A stretch of DNA of 64,000 nt from contig UWOR01000001.1 in the NCBI GenBank assembly GCA_900604495.1, positions 124,001 through 188,000 of the forward strand, written 5' to 3'. This document shows positions 9,185 through 17,867 of this stretch, one piece after another (positions within the stretch are counted from its first letter, which is position 1; every line of letters begins with the position of its first letter). This DNA comes from Desulfovibrio sp. Marseille-P6017. Its GTDB lineage: Bacteria > Bacillota_A > Clostridia > Peptostreptococcales > Peptostreptococcaceae. A program made the translations under genes and the position numbers. The notes beneath the pieces were generated by a model that had not been told where the DNA came from, did not search any database, and saw only the letters and a program-made list of their open reading frames with translations.

Positions 9185-9225
9185 ACCCCTTAGATATTTA
9201 TCATTTTTGACAAATTCTAAGGGGT
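9185..9225 (-). promoter_or_regulatory. hairpin covering the PBP ribosome binding site
   Basis: Ten-base perfect inverted repeat in the udk-PBP gap: ACCCCTTAGA pairs with TCTAAGGGGT across a 21-nt loop. In the minus-strand RNA the second arm contains the Shine-Dalgarno AAGGGGT, a few bases before the PBP ATG at 9178. RNA reading through from udk would hide the site. No T run follows, so it is not an ordinary terminator. Confidence 0.6.
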
Positions 9226-9236
9226 TAATACTTATT

Positions 9237-9875
9237 TTAGTATGTTAAATTTAATTCACTTCTTATTTTTGATATTACTATATCTATAGCAACTTGATTA
9301 TGACCACCTTCTGGCATTATTATATCCGCATATTTTTTATATGGCTCTATAAACTGATCATGCGCTGGTTTAACTGTAGTTAAATATTGTTCTATAACTG
9401 AGTCTACAGTTCTACCTCTCTCTTTTATATCTCTTTGAATTCTTCTAAGTATTCTTATGTCATCTTCTGTATCAACGTATATTTTTATATCTAATTTATC
9501 TCTTAATGCTTCATCTTCTAATATCATTATACCTTCTACTATAATTATATCTTTTGGAGCTATCGTTATAGTTTCATCTAATTTTCTTGTATGAACTTCA
9601 TAATCATACACCGGCTTCTCTATACTCTTACCTTCACATAATTCTTCTATATGTTGTATAAGAAGTTTATTATCAAAAGAAAGCGGATGATCATAGTTAG
9701 TTTTTAATCTATCTTCAAAACTTAGATGACTTTGATCTTTGTAGTAAGCATCTTGTTCTAAAACAGATATATTTTCTTCTGGTATATTTTCTATTATAGA
9801 TTTACATACTGTACTTTTTCCAGATCCTGTTCCTCCTGTTATTCCAATTATAAGTGGTCTCTTATTAGTTTTCAT
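9237..9875 (-). CDS. udk: uridine kinase
   Basis: Phosphorylates uridine and cytidine to UMP and CMP in pyrimidine salvage. P-loop [12 protein letters not shown] near the N-terminus; DAYYKDQ and NYDHP follow, and IIVEGIMIL is the Walker B region. The length of 212 aa is usual for Udk. I chose the ATG at 9875 because AAGGAGAG lies just before it; a longer frame from 9905 would swallow that site. The start overlaps the last 11 nt of the U32 protease-like gene, so the two are translationally coupled. The neighbourhood trmR-trhP-udk is conserved in Bacillus. Confidence 0.95.
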   Translation of the reverse strand: MKTNKRPLIIGITGGTGSGKSTVCKSIIENIPEENISVLEQDAYYKDQSHLSFEDRLKTNYDHPLSFDNKLLIQHIEELCEGKSIEKPVYDYEVHTRKLDETITIAPKDIIIVEGIMILEDEALRDKLDIKIYVDTEDDIRILRRIQRDIKERGRTVDSVIEQYLTTVKPAHDQFIEPYKKYADIIMPEGGHNQVAIDIVISKIRSELNLTY

Positions 9876-10875
9876 TTTTATTTCTCTCCTTAACATGTGA
9901 TACATAATCTATGTCTAAATTATTTTTTATACTTTTAAAATACTCTTCATCATAAATTTTAGTTTCATCTAGATAGAATCCTGTCGTATATTCTCTTTTA
10001 TTACCTTTTCTTATTTCATTCATTATCGATTCATCAAATTTATAATTTTCAGGATCTTCATAGAATGAATCTATTACTTTTCTATATGCTTTAACTACAT
10101 TTTCTATATAATCAGCATCTTTTTTTCTACCTTCTATACTAAAGCTACTTAATCCTGATTTTATAAGCTCTGGTATAAATTCTATCATACATAAGTCTCT
10201 TGAGCTAAAGAAAAATGTTCCATTTTCATCTTCATAAACAGGACAATATTCTCCAGGTCTCTTTTCTTCTACTAAGTTATATTTCTTATCTTCTGAATAA
10301 AGATTTATATCTCTTGTAGATATATAACTTGTTAATAATTTTCTTCCAGAATATGACATACACATTCCACCATGTACAAATGCTTCAACTTCCATATCAA
10401 ATGGTATATTTGCTTTTATTCCTTGTATTTCTTTAAGAGATAACTCTCTAGATACCGCTATTCGTCTTATCCCAAAGTCATACCAGAAATTTGCTGTTGC
10501 ATAATTGTTTACATTTGCTAGAGTTCCTAAATATAACTTCATATTTGGCGTTACTTTATTTATAGTTTCTAAGACTCCAGGCTCAGAAATTATTAATGCA
10601 TCTACATTAGCTTCTTCTAGTTCTAATAAGTATTTCTCTAATCCTATAAAATCTTGATTATGAGGAAGTAAGTTTATAGTTACATATACTTTTTTACCTC
10701 TCTCATGAGCAAAATTTACACCTTCTATTATATCCTCTTTTGTAAAATCTTTTGATGATGTTTTCATTCCAAAAGATTCTCCTCCAATATATACAGAATC
10801 TGCACCGGCTTCTAATGCTATTTTTAATGTTTCTAAATCCCTTGCGGGGGCTTGTAATTCAACTTTATTTATCAT
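9865..10875 (-). CDS. trhP: U32 family protein, tRNA U34 hydroxylation (TrhP-like)
   Basis: Member of the U32 peptidase family, whose TrhP/RlhA branch takes part in prephenate-dependent hydroxylation of tRNA wobble uridine. TIM-barrel-like N-terminus ([20 protein letters not shown]) and the U32 signature [15 protein letters not shown]. At 336 aa it is nearer Bacillus TrhP1 than TrhP2. In well-studied members the signature continues GRCLLS, with Cys; here it is GRKLLTS. Other Cys remain at MCMSYSG, GEYCP and RDLC. The operon position next to trmR, which methylates the hydroxyuridine, supports the call. Only one copy is present here, where Bacillus has two. Confidence 0.8.
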   Translation of the reverse strand: MINKVELQAPARDLETLKIALEAGADSVYIGGESFGMKTSSKDFTKEDIIEGVNFAHERGKKVYVTINLLPHNQDFIGLEKYLLELEEANVDALIISEPGVLETINKVTPNMKLYLGTLANVNNYATANFWYDFGIRRIAVSRELSLKEIQGIKANIPFDMEVEAFVHGGMCMSYSGRKLLTSYISTRDINLYSEDKKYNLVEEKRPGEYCPVYEDENGTFFFSSRDLCMIEFIPELIKSGLSSFSIEGRKKDADYIENVVKAYRKVIDSFYEDPENYKFDESIMNEIRKGNKREYTTGFYLDETKIYDEEYFKSIKNNLDIDYVSHVKERNKNEN

Positions 10876-10892
10876 AATATTTGTTCACCTTT

Positions 10893-11540
10893 CTATTTTT
10901 CTTTATAACTAAGCGCTACACCATCTCCAATTGGTATTAAAGATGTACTTAAGTAATCGCAATTACATATATAATCAAGATAATTTCTCATTCTCTTTAC
11001 TATAGTCTTTTTTCTTTTAACTACAAAGTCATCATGTGCGACCATTCCTTTGTATAATATATTATCAGATATTAAAAGTCCTCCAACCTTTAATTTATCT
11101 ATAATCATATCATAAAATAACTTATATTGACCTTTTGCTGCATCCAAGAATATCATATCAAATTCACCTTCTACATTTGCCAATAATTCTTCTGCATCCC
11201 CTTCTAATATAGTTATATTATTTTCAAATCCAGCCCTTTTAATATTTTCTTTAGCCTTTTCTATCATAGCTTCATTTCTTTCAACAGTAGTTATTTTTAC
11301 GTCTTGTCCAACTGTTGTTGCAAAAAGTATAGAAGAATATCCTATTGCACATCCAACTTCTAATATTCTATTTGGCTTATTTACTTTTAATAATACTTTT
11401 AATAAGTCCGAAACTTCTTTATGTACAATTGGTACATTATGTTCAGCTGCATAAATTTCTAATTCTCTTAATAGACCTTCTTTATCCTTCAAAGTAGTTC
11501 TTATATATTCTTCTACTAAATCGTTTACTATATTACTCAA
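10893..11540 (-). CDS. trmR: tRNA 5-hydroxyuridine methyltransferase
   Basis: SAM-dependent O-methyltransferase of the YrrM/caffeoyl-CoA type, 215 aa. SAM-binding motif RILEVGCAIGYSSI, acidic position VERNEAM, and FDMIFLDAAKGQY, the metal-site region of this family. In Bacillus the orthologue makes 5-methoxyuridine at tRNA position 34 from the hydroxyuridine formed by TrhP. The adjacent trhP-like gene (17 nt downstream) fits this pathway. The start is TTG at 11540, after AAGGAG. Confidence 0.87.
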   Translation of the reverse strand: MSNIVNDLVEEYIRTTLKDKEGLLRELEIYAAEHNVPIVHKEVSDLLKVLLKVNKPNRILEVGCAIGYSSILFATTVGQDVKITTVERNEAMIEKAKENIKRAGFENNITILEGDAEELLANVEGEFDMIFLDAAKGQYKLFYDMIIDKLKVGGLLISDNILYKGMVAHDDFVVKRKKTIVKRMRNYLDYICNCDYLSTSLIPIGDGVALSYKEK

Positions 11541-11566
11541 TTAAATTCACTCCTTATAAATTAATA

Positions 11567-11597
11567 GGATTAGGCCTTAATATATAAGGCATAATCC
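11567..11597 (-). other. stem-loop in the mltG-trmR gap
   Basis: Thirteen-base imperfect inverted repeat (GGATTAGGCCTTA against TAAGGCATAATCC, one mismatch, 5-nt loop) lying 27 nt upstream of the trmR start. No T run follows on the minus strand, so it is not a clear terminator. It may be an mRNA stability or processing element. Confidence 0.5.
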
Positions 11598-11633
11598 ATA
11601 AACTTTGCATTAAATCAAAACTAATTGGTTACG

Positions 11634-12701
11634 TTAATTTGTACTTGTATTTTTATCATCTTCTTTTTGTAGTTTATCTCTTGCATCTTTATATTCTTGA
11701 ACATACTTTAGATGATCTTCATAATTTGTACTATAGTTATTTCCACCATCTATTTTTGCAACAAAGTATAGATAATCTGTTTTTTCAGGATATAAGGCAG
11801 CTTTTATTGACTTAATACCTGGGCTTGAAATTGGTGTAGGTGGTAATCCTCTATTTATATAAGTATTATATGGAGAATCTATCTTCAAATCTGCATAAGT
11901 TACAATCTTTTTTCTTTCATCAAATATATACTGTATAGTTGCATCTGATTGAAGAGGCATGTCTATTTTTAATCGATTATAAAATACACTTGCTATCAAT
12001 GGTCTATCTTCATCTAATACAGCTTCTTTTTCAATTATAGATGCAATATTTATAACCTCTTGTAAAGTCATATTTAGTTCTTTTTGTCTTTTTACTAACT
12101 TTTGTGTGTATTCTTTATTAAATCTTGAAAGCATAGTTGATATTACTTTTTCTTCACTATCTTCTTCTTTAAAATAATAGGTATCTGGATATAAAAAACC
12201 TTCTAATGATTTTATATCATCTTCTTTTAAGAAGTTATATTCACTATAGAATTTTGAAGGATTATTTATTAAATCCTCATACTTAGACTCTTCTCCAATA
12301 TTTTTATTTATAAGAATGTCAACTATTTCTTTAGATGTAGATCCTTCCGGTATAGTTATTTTTATGCCATCATTATAAATTTTTCCAGAAACTAAAAGTT
12401 CTAATATGTCTTTATTAGAATATGTTTGATTTACTAAGTACTTACCAGCTTTTATAGACTGGGCATCATTACTCAACTTAACAACAACTTTAAATAATAC
12501 TTTATTTTTAATTAATTTATTTTCATATAATATATCTGATATATCACTCAATGTTGAACCAGTTGGTATATCAACGACTATATTTTTCTTATTACTTTTA
12601 TTATAAGGTCCAATTTCATAAATTACAAAAGCCCCTATAATAATTACCAATATAATAGAAGTTATCCCTACTATTTTTAGTCTATTATCTTTTAAATTCA
12701 T
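11634..12701 (-). CDS. mltG: endolytic transglycosylase MltG
   Basis: Membrane-anchored lytic transglycosylase that cuts nascent glycan strands. One N-terminal helix (about residues 9-30), then a LysM-like segment (IPTGSTLSDISDILY) and the YceG domain with IASIIEKEAV, which holds the catalytic Glu, and LQSDATIQY. The end of the domain has TYINRGLPPTPISSPG. The length of about 355 aa is normal. The ATG at 12701 follows GAGGAG by about 10 nt; the upstream in-frame ATG at 12719 would include that site. It precedes trmR as in Bacillus (yrrL-yrrM). Confidence 0.92.
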   Translation of the reverse strand: MNLKDNRLKIVGITSIILVIIIGAFVIYEIGPYNKSNKKNIVVDIPTGSTLSDISDILYENKLIKNKVLFKVVVKLSNDAQSIKAGKYLVNQTYSNKDILELLVSGKIYNDGIKITIPEGSTSKEIVDILINKNIGEESKYEDLINNPSKFYSEYNFLKEDDIKSLEGFLYPDTYYFKEEDSEEKVISTMLSRFNKEYTQKLVKRQKELNMTLQEVINIASIIEKEAVLDEDRPLIASVFYNRLKIDMPLQSDATIQYIFDERKKIVTYADLKIDSPYNTYINRGLPPTPISSPGIKSIKAALYPEKTDYLYFVAKIDGGNNYSTNYEDHLKYVQEYKDARDKLQKEDDKNTSTN

Positions 12702-12811
12702 GGGTAATCTACTCCTCATATATATTTATATCCTTTATATTATAAATCTAAGCATGAAAATTTTCAATAAATTTGTCGAAGAAATATATTTTAGGTTTAT
12801 ATAATAATAAG

Positions 12812-12841
12812 AGCCTAACGTTATTTTTTACACGTTAGGCT
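12812..12841 (-). terminator. stem-loop after pdp
   Basis: AGCCTAACG pairs with CGTTAGGCT around a 12-nt loop, just beyond the pdp stop. The T tract on the minus strand is interrupted (TTATTATT), so strength is uncertain. It separates pdp from mltG. Confidence 0.6.
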
Positions 12842-12857
12842 TCTTATAATCAATTAT

Positions 12858-14183
12858 CTAGAATTTTTTTATTCCATCTTTTGTTACTACACCATAAACT
12901 AATTTTTTAGGCTCTACTTTTTCATCTACTATTGTATATGCATTTATAAATCTTTCTTTAGCTGATTCTAACTTTTCTTCTTTATTTAAATACATAGTAG
13001 CAAGTATATCACCTTTATTTACATAGTCTCCTACCTTCTTTTTAAGTATTATACCTGCTGATAAATCAAGAATATCTTCTTTAGTTTCTCTACCTGCACC
13101 TAAAATCATTGCTGATACTCCAACTTCTTCTGCTTCTATCTTACTTATATATCCATTTGTTGGAGATTTAATTTCAACCTTTATACTTGCTTGTGGGAAT
13201 AATGAATAGTCATCTACAACATTTTTATCTCCACCTTGATTTTCTATAAATACTTTTAATTTTTCAAGTGCTGCACCTGAGCTTATTGCTTCTCTTATTT
13301 TTTCTATACCTTCTTCAAATGTATCCACCGTCTTAGCTAAAACTAGCATATATGCACCTAGAGTTTCACATAAATTAACAAAATCTTTAGGTCCATTCCC
13401 TTTTAATGTTTCTATAGCTTCTATTACTTCTAATGAATTACCTACTGCAAATCCTAATGGTTCATCCATGTCAGTTATCATACCTATAGTTTCTCTATTC
13501 ATTCCATTACCTATATCAACCATTGCTTTAGCTAGATCAAATGAGTCATCTAAAGTCTTCATGAATGCTCCATCACCAGTTTTAACATCTAAAAGTATTG
13601 CATTAGCTCCTGATGCTAATTTTTTACACATTATACTTGCAGCTATAAGAGATATGTTATCTACTGTTGCAGTAACATCTCTAAGAGCATACATCTTTTT
13701 ATCAGCTACTGCTATAGTTGCAGTTTGTCCACATACAGCTATTTTATGTTTATTTACAGAATCTATGAATTTTTTAGCTTCCATTTCTATTGAGAATCCA
13801 GGTATTGATTCTAGCTTATCTAAAGTCCCTCCTGTATGCCCTAGTCCTCTTCCTGACATCTTGGCTACTGGAGCACCACATGCTGCTACTAATGGCGCTA
13901 AAGCAATTGTAGTTTTATCTCCAACTCCTCCAGTACTATGCTTATCAACTTTTATACCTTCTATTTCTGATAAATCTATTACATCTCCAGAATTCATCAT
14001 AGCTTCTGTAAGATAAACAGTTTCATCTTTGTTCATTTTATTTAAGTAAATAGCCATTAATAAAGCAGATGCTTGGTAATCTGGTATTTCGCCTTTTGAA
14101 TATTTGTCAACAAAAAACTCTATCTCTTCTTTAGTAAGTTCATGATTATCTCTTTTTTTCCTTATTATATCGTAAATTCTCAT
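12858..14183 (-). CDS. pdp: pyrimidine-nucleoside phosphorylase
   Basis: Phosphorolysis of uridine, thymidine and deoxyuridine to base plus (deoxy)ribose 1-phosphate. The family signature SGRGLGHTGGTLDKLES is intact, preceded by the phosphate-binding KHSTGGVGDKTT. C-terminal biotinyl/lipoyl-like barrel GYISKIEAEEVG. Length 441 aa matches Pdp. It acts with the upstream punA and deoB, whose product ribose 5-phosphate enters central metabolism. A long stem-loop separates it from punA. Confidence 0.94.
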   Translation of the reverse strand: MRIYDIIRKKRDNHELTKEEIEFFVDKYSKGEIPDYQASALLMAIYLNKMNKDETVYLTEAMMNSGDVIDLSEIEGIKVDKHSTGGVGDKTTIALAPLVAACGAPVAKMSGRGLGHTGGTLDKLESIPGFSIEMEAKKFIDSVNKHKIAVCGQTATIAVADKKMYALRDVTATVDNISLIAASIMCKKLASGANAILLDVKTGDGAFMKTLDDSFDLAKAMVDIGNGMNRETIGMITDMDEPLGFAVGNSLEVIEAIETLKGNGPKDFVNLCETLGAYMLVLAKTVDTFEEGIEKIREAISSGAALEKLKVFIENQGGDKNVVDDYSLFPQASIKVEIKSPTNGYISKIEAEEVGVSAMILGAGRETKEDILDLSAGIILKKKVGDYVNKGDILATMYLNKEEKLESAKERFINAYTIVDEKVEPKKLVYGVVTKDGIKKF

Positions 14184-14216
14184 ATTACTCTCCTAAAATT
14201 CTATGGTCTATTAATA

Positions 14217-14265
14217 ACTATAAGCTCTAATATTAGTATTTAAACTAATATTAGAGCTTTATAGT
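14217..14265 (-). other. long stem-loop between punA and pdp
   Basis: About 21 paired bases with one bulge and a 6-nt loop: ACTATAAGCTCTAATATTAGT against ACTAATATTAGAGC(T)TTATAGT. It starts 5 nt after the punA stop. No T run follows on the minus strand. A processing or RNA-stabilising element within the nucleoside operon is more likely than a terminator. Confidence 0.6.
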
Positions 14266-14270
14266 TTCTA

Positions 14271-15092
14271 TTATATTTTATTAACAACTTTTTTAACTAA
14301 ACTTAAAAATTCTGATTTTACTTTTTGAGTAGTTTCTATAACTTCTTCATGATCAAGAGGTTGATCAAGTATACCTGCTGCCATATTAGTTATACAAGAT
14401 ATACCAACAACTTCCATTCCCGAATGTGATGCTACTATAACTTCTGGAGCTGTAGACATACCTACTGCATCTGCACCTAAAATTTGAGCCATTCTTACCT
14501 CTGCAGGTGTTTCATAAGTTGGCCCACTGAAGAATGCATAAACACCTTCTTGAACTTCCATATTTAATTCTTTAGCACATTCCTTTACTAATTCTACATT
14601 TTTTGGTTGATATGCTGTTGACATATCAGGGAACCTTGGTCCAAATCTTTCATCATTTGGTCCAACTAATGGATTGCTACCACTTAAGTTTATATGATCT
14701 TTTATTATCATTAAATCTCCTGGTTTAAAGTCTTTATTAGCCCCACCAGCAGCATTAGTTACTACAAGTGTTTCCACTCCTAAAGCTTTCATAACTCTTA
14801 CTGGGAAAGTTATTTCTCTTTGAGAGTATCCTTCATAATAGTGGAATCTACCTTGCATAGCAACTACTTGCTTTCCTTCAAGCGTTCCTAAAACTAAACA
14901 ACCAGCATGTCCTTCTACTGTAGAAACTGGGAAGTTTGGTATTTCATTATAGTTAATTTTTACAGGATTTTCTATTTTATCTGCTAGTATTCCTAATCCA
15001 GATCCTAAAATTAATCCTATTTGTGGATTTATGCTAGTTTTTTCTTTTATAAAGTTAGCACTTTCTTGTACCTTATCAAACATGTTTTTCAT
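14271..15092 (-). CDS. punA: purine-nucleoside phosphorylase
   Basis: Phosphorolysis of guanosine and inosine to base plus ribose 1-phosphate. Trimeric PNP signatures: LGSGLG near the N-terminus, VEGHAGCLVLG, GRFHYYEGY, VVTNAAGG, and the substrate Glu and Asn regions in YETPAEVRM and GISCITNMAAG. I chose the ATG at 15092, which has GGAGG 8 nt upstream; a TTG at 15107 would place that site within the gene. It lies 18 nt after deoB, giving an operon deoB-punA-pdp. Confidence 0.95.
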   Translation of the reverse strand: MKNMFDKVQESANFIKEKTSINPQIGLILGSGLGILADKIENPVKINYNEIPNFPVSTVEGHAGCLVLGTLEGKQVVAMQGRFHYYEGYSQREITFPVRVMKALGVETLVVTNAAGGANKDFKPGDLMIIKDHINLSGSNPLVGPNDERFGPRFPDMSTAYQPKNVELVKECAKELNMEVQEGVYAFFSGPTYETPAEVRMAQILGADAVGMSTAPEVIVASHSGMEVVGISCITNMAAGILDQPLDHEEVIETTQKVKSEFLSLVKKVVNKI

Positions 15093-15110
15093 TTGTATGT
15101 CCTCCAATTT

Positions 15111-16283
15111 TTATTTCATTATGTCTTGTTTGAAACTTTTACCTACCTTAGGCATTTTAACATTTAATATATCAGTAACTGTTGCACCTATATCTGCAAA
15201 GCTATCTCTTATACCTAAATTAACATTTTTATTTATATTTTTTCCATATACAAGTAGTGGTATATATTCTCTTGTATGATCTGTACCCTTATAAGTTGGA
15301 TCATTTCCATGATCTGCATTTATTATAAGTATATCACTTTCTTTCATGGCACCAATTATTTCTGGTATTCTTCTATCAAACTCTTCTAATGCTTCTTTAT
15401 ATCCATTTACATTTCTTCTATGACCAAACTTAGAGTCAAAGTCAACTAAATTAGTAAATATTAAACCTTTATTTTCTTTTTTAATATAACCTATAGTTTC
15501 ATCCACACCATGCATATTATCATCTGTGTGTACAGCTTCAGTTATACCCTGTCCATTAAATATATCTTCTATCTTTCCTACCGCTATAACATCTAAATTT
15601 GATTCTTTTATGTTATCTAATACTGTAGGTTCAAATGGATTTAAAGAATAATCTCTTCTGTTAGAAGTTCTTGTAAATTCGCCTGCTTTTTTACCAATAA
15701 AAGGTCTAGCAATTACTCTGGCAACTGCATTATCTCCCATCATTATTTCTCTAGCTATCTCACACATTTTATATAATTCATCTAGTGGTATAACTTCTTC
15801 ATTTGCAGCTATTTGGAATACACTATCTGCTGATGTATATACTATAACATCACCTGTTTTTATTTGATGCTCACCAAACTCATCTAATATAGCTGTTCCA
15901 GAAGCAGGCTTATTTCCAACTACTTTTCTTCCAGTTCTAGCCTCAAATTCATCTATTATCTCTTTTGGAAAACCATTTTCAAATGTTTTAAAAGGAGTTT
16001 CAACTAATACTCCCGTCATTTCCCAATGTCCAGTTGTAGTATCTTTACCTTGAGATAATTCTGCACATTTTCCATAAACTCCAATTGGTTCTATTTCATC
16101 TTCTATAAAATCTGCTCCATCTATATTTCCTATACCTAACTTTCTTAAATTAGGGATACTTATATCATTACACTCTTTTACTATATTTCCTAAAGTATTT
16201 ACACCCTTATCTCCGAATTTTTCAGAGTCAGGAAGTGCTCCTATACCAACACTATCAATTACCATCCATATTACTCTATTCAT
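15111..16283 (-). CDS. deoB: phosphopentomutase
   Basis: Interconverts (deoxy)ribose 1-phosphate and 5-phosphate. Alkaline-phosphatase superfamily metal ligands: WMVIDSVGIGALPD at the N-terminus, and the C-terminal LIINADHGNDPTYKGTDHTR. KDTTTGHWE holds the phosphorylated Thr. Length 390 aa is normal. It follows the xerD-like gene and leads punA and pdp, the same order as ripX-drm-pupG in Bacillus. Confidence 0.95.
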   Translation of the reverse strand: MNRVIWMVIDSVGIGALPDSEKFGDKGVNTLGNIVKECNDISIPNLRKLGIGNIDGADFIEDEIEPIGVYGKCAELSQGKDTTTGHWEMTGVLVETPFKTFENGFPKEIIDEFEARTGRKVVGNKPASGTAILDEFGEHQIKTGDVIVYTSADSVFQIAANEEVIPLDELYKMCEIAREIMMGDNAVARVIARPFIGKKAGEFTRTSNRRDYSLNPFEPTVLDNIKESNLDVIAVGKIEDIFNGQGITEAVHTDDNMHGVDETIGYIKKENKGLIFTNLVDFDSKFGHRRNVNGYKEALEEFDRRIPEIIGAMKESDILIINADHGNDPTYKGTDHTREYIPLLVYGKNINKNVNLGIRDSFADIGATVTDILNVKMPKVGKSFKQDIMK

Positions 16284-16303
16284 TTTTAGTCCTCCTTCAT
16301 AGC

Positions 16304-17179
16304 TTATGTTCTAGGATGTTTTTCTTTCATTTCTTTTCTAATGTTTTTATTTATATGATTTATATAACTTTGTAAACTTGATAAATTTGAATTCCCTAAT
16401 ATTTTACTAACCACAGCTATATTTGCACCATTATTTAAAAGATGAATTGCAAATGAGTGTCTAAGCATGCTAGGGTTTATATTTTTATTTATATTAGCTT
16501 GTACTGCATATTTTTTTATAATCTTCCAAAGACCTTGTCTTGTAAATCTATTTCCTAAAGAGTTAACAAATAAAGCATCTTCATTTTCATTAGCTAATTT
16601 AGGCCTGCTTTCTTTTAGATATTTTTCTAAATATACTTTGGTTATATCTGGAATAGGAATAACTCTTTGATTCTTTCCAGAATTACAATATATATATTCA
16701 ATATCTAAGTCAAAGTCCACCATATTCATTTCTACTAGTTCAGATACTTTTATTCCAGTTCCATATAAAACTTCAAATATAGCTTTGTCTCTAATTTGCT
16801 TTGGAGTATCTAGCTTTGTAAAATTTAATAAAGCATCAATCTCATCTTCAGTTAAAACATCTACATTTTGTACTTTTACCTTTGGTTTTTTTATATTTCT
16901 AGCAGGGTCATTATCACTATTTCCATAAAAAAATAAATACTCATGAAAAGATTTAATCGATGATATCATTCTTGATATAGTTGATACAGATATATTACAT
17001 CTTTCTAATTCTATCAAATATGCTATGATATCATTTTCCCCTACATTTTCTAAATTTATATTTTTACTATTTAAATATTCTACATATTTTTTTATATCTG
17101 TAAAATACGATGCTACAGTATTCTCAGATAATTTTTTTTTAGTTTTTATATATTTTATGTATTCCTTTACGACGTCCAT
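16304..17179 (-). CDS. XerD-like tyrosine recombinase with substituted catalytic residues
   Basis: N-terminal SAM-like DNA-binding domain (KKLSENTVASYFTDIKKYVE) and a C-terminal phage-integrase fold; 291 aa, the normal XerD size. It sits where xerD (ripX) lies in Bacillus, before deoB. Several catalytic positions differ. GTGIKVSEL has Lys where Arg I is expected. NPSMLRHSF has Ser in place of the His of HxLRH. LGNSNLSS has Asn for the His of LGH. The second Arg (LRHSF) and a Tyr in LQSYINHI remain. It may bind DNA without strand cleavage, or be a decaying copy. It is not a mobile-element integrase by context. Confidence 0.75.
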   Translation of the reverse strand: MDVVKEYIKYIKTKKKLSENTVASYFTDIKKYVEYLNSKNINLENVGENDIIAYLIELERCNISVSTISRMISSIKSFHEYLFFYGNSDNDPARNIKKPKVKVQNVDVLTEDEIDALLNFTKLDTPKQIRDKAIFEVLYGTGIKVSELVEMNMVDFDLDIEYIYCNSGKNQRVIPIPDITKVYLEKYLKESRPKLANENEDALFVNSLGNRFTRQGLWKIIKKYAVQANINKNINPSMLRHSFAIHLLNNGANIAVVSKILGNSNLSSLQSYINHINKNIRKEMKEKHPRT

Positions 17180-17191
17180 GGTAAACTCCTT

Positions 17192-17806
17192 TTATTTGAC
17201 TAGGAATTGTAAGATATTAATAAATATCAAGTTTGATATTACTTGTAAAAATAATGTAGCTATTATTATTATTATTAAATTTAATAAATATCGTTTTAAT
17301 AAAAATATCATGCTATTTTTATTATTAGTTTTAAATGCTTTAATAAATTCTTTTGCATAATTAAATGAGATTAATAAAAGCATAATTGCACCAGGAATTA
17401 ATGCAAAATTCTTAATTAGAATTACAAATAAAACTTTTATACTTTTATATTTTAAAAATAATATACAGCTATTTATAGTATAGCCTATTGATACTCCTTT
17501 TAGCATAAAAATTAAAATTGATATTGGAAATGTTACTACCAATAAATTAAGTATACCTATTATAGACATAAATTTAAAGTCTAATTTTAAATTTGACAAT
17601 ATAACATCTTTAATAACTATGCTTTCTCTAGAGCTATAATATCTCTCAATAGATTTAACAGATTCATTAATAGAGTTTTCATACCCTGGTAACACTTTAT
17701 TTAAGCATGTCCCAATAATAACGAATACTACAAATAAAATCCCAACTAATATTATTTTCTTATTAAGTTCCTCATAATAAACTTTTCTTCCATACGTTCT
17801 TCTCAA
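17192..17806 (-). CDS. spoIIM: stage II sporulation protein M
   Basis: Mother-cell membrane protein of the SpoIID-SpoIIM-SpoIIP engulfment machine, which degrades septal peptidoglycan. The 204-aa protein has about five membrane helices and the family features FMLKGVSIGYTIN and KNFALIPGAIMLL. The start is TTG at 17806, with AGGAGG 8 nt upstream. That site lies in one arm of a 13-bp hairpin (17811-17862). Downstream of nudF and upstream of the xerD-like gene, as in Bacillus. Confidence 0.9.
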   Translation of the reverse strand: MRRTYGRKVYYEELNKKIILVGILFVVFVIIGTCLNKVLPGYENSINESVKSIERYYSSRESIVIKDVILSNLKLDFKFMSIIGILNLLVVTFPISILIFMLKGVSIGYTINSCILFLKYKSIKVLFVILIKNFALIPGAIMLLLISFNYAKEFIKAFKTNNKNSMIFLLKRYLLNLIIIIIATLFLQVISNLIFINILQFLVK

Positions 17807-17810
17807 ATTT

Positions 17811-17862
17811 ATAACCTCCTCTTGTATCCTACAAAATACTATGTAAGAGAAGAGGAGGTTAT
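17811..17862 (-). promoter_or_regulatory. hairpin covering the spoIIM ribosome binding site
   Basis: Perfect 13-base inverted repeat between nudF and spoIIM: ATAACCTCCTCTT pairs with AAGAGGAGGTTAT across a 26-nt loop. On the minus-strand RNA the second arm contains the whole Shine-Dalgarno AGAGGAGG, 8 nt before the TTG start. A transcript coming through nudF would fold and hide it; one starting inside the loop would not. Confidence 0.7.
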
Positions 17863-17867
17863 TCCTT

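Noticed and set aside
9185..9225. Hairpin after udk as an intrinsic terminator
   Set aside because: No T run follows on the minus strand, and its second arm contains the PBP ribosome binding site.
13468..14016. Plus-strand open frame of 182 codons opposite pdp
   Set aside because: It lies fully inside a clear pdp gene on the other strand and has no recognisable domain; the same holds for the other antisense frames in the window.
16304..17179. Tyrosine recombinase as sign of a mobile element
   Set aside because: It is at the conserved xerD place before deoB, without att-like repeats, phage genes or atypical neighbours.
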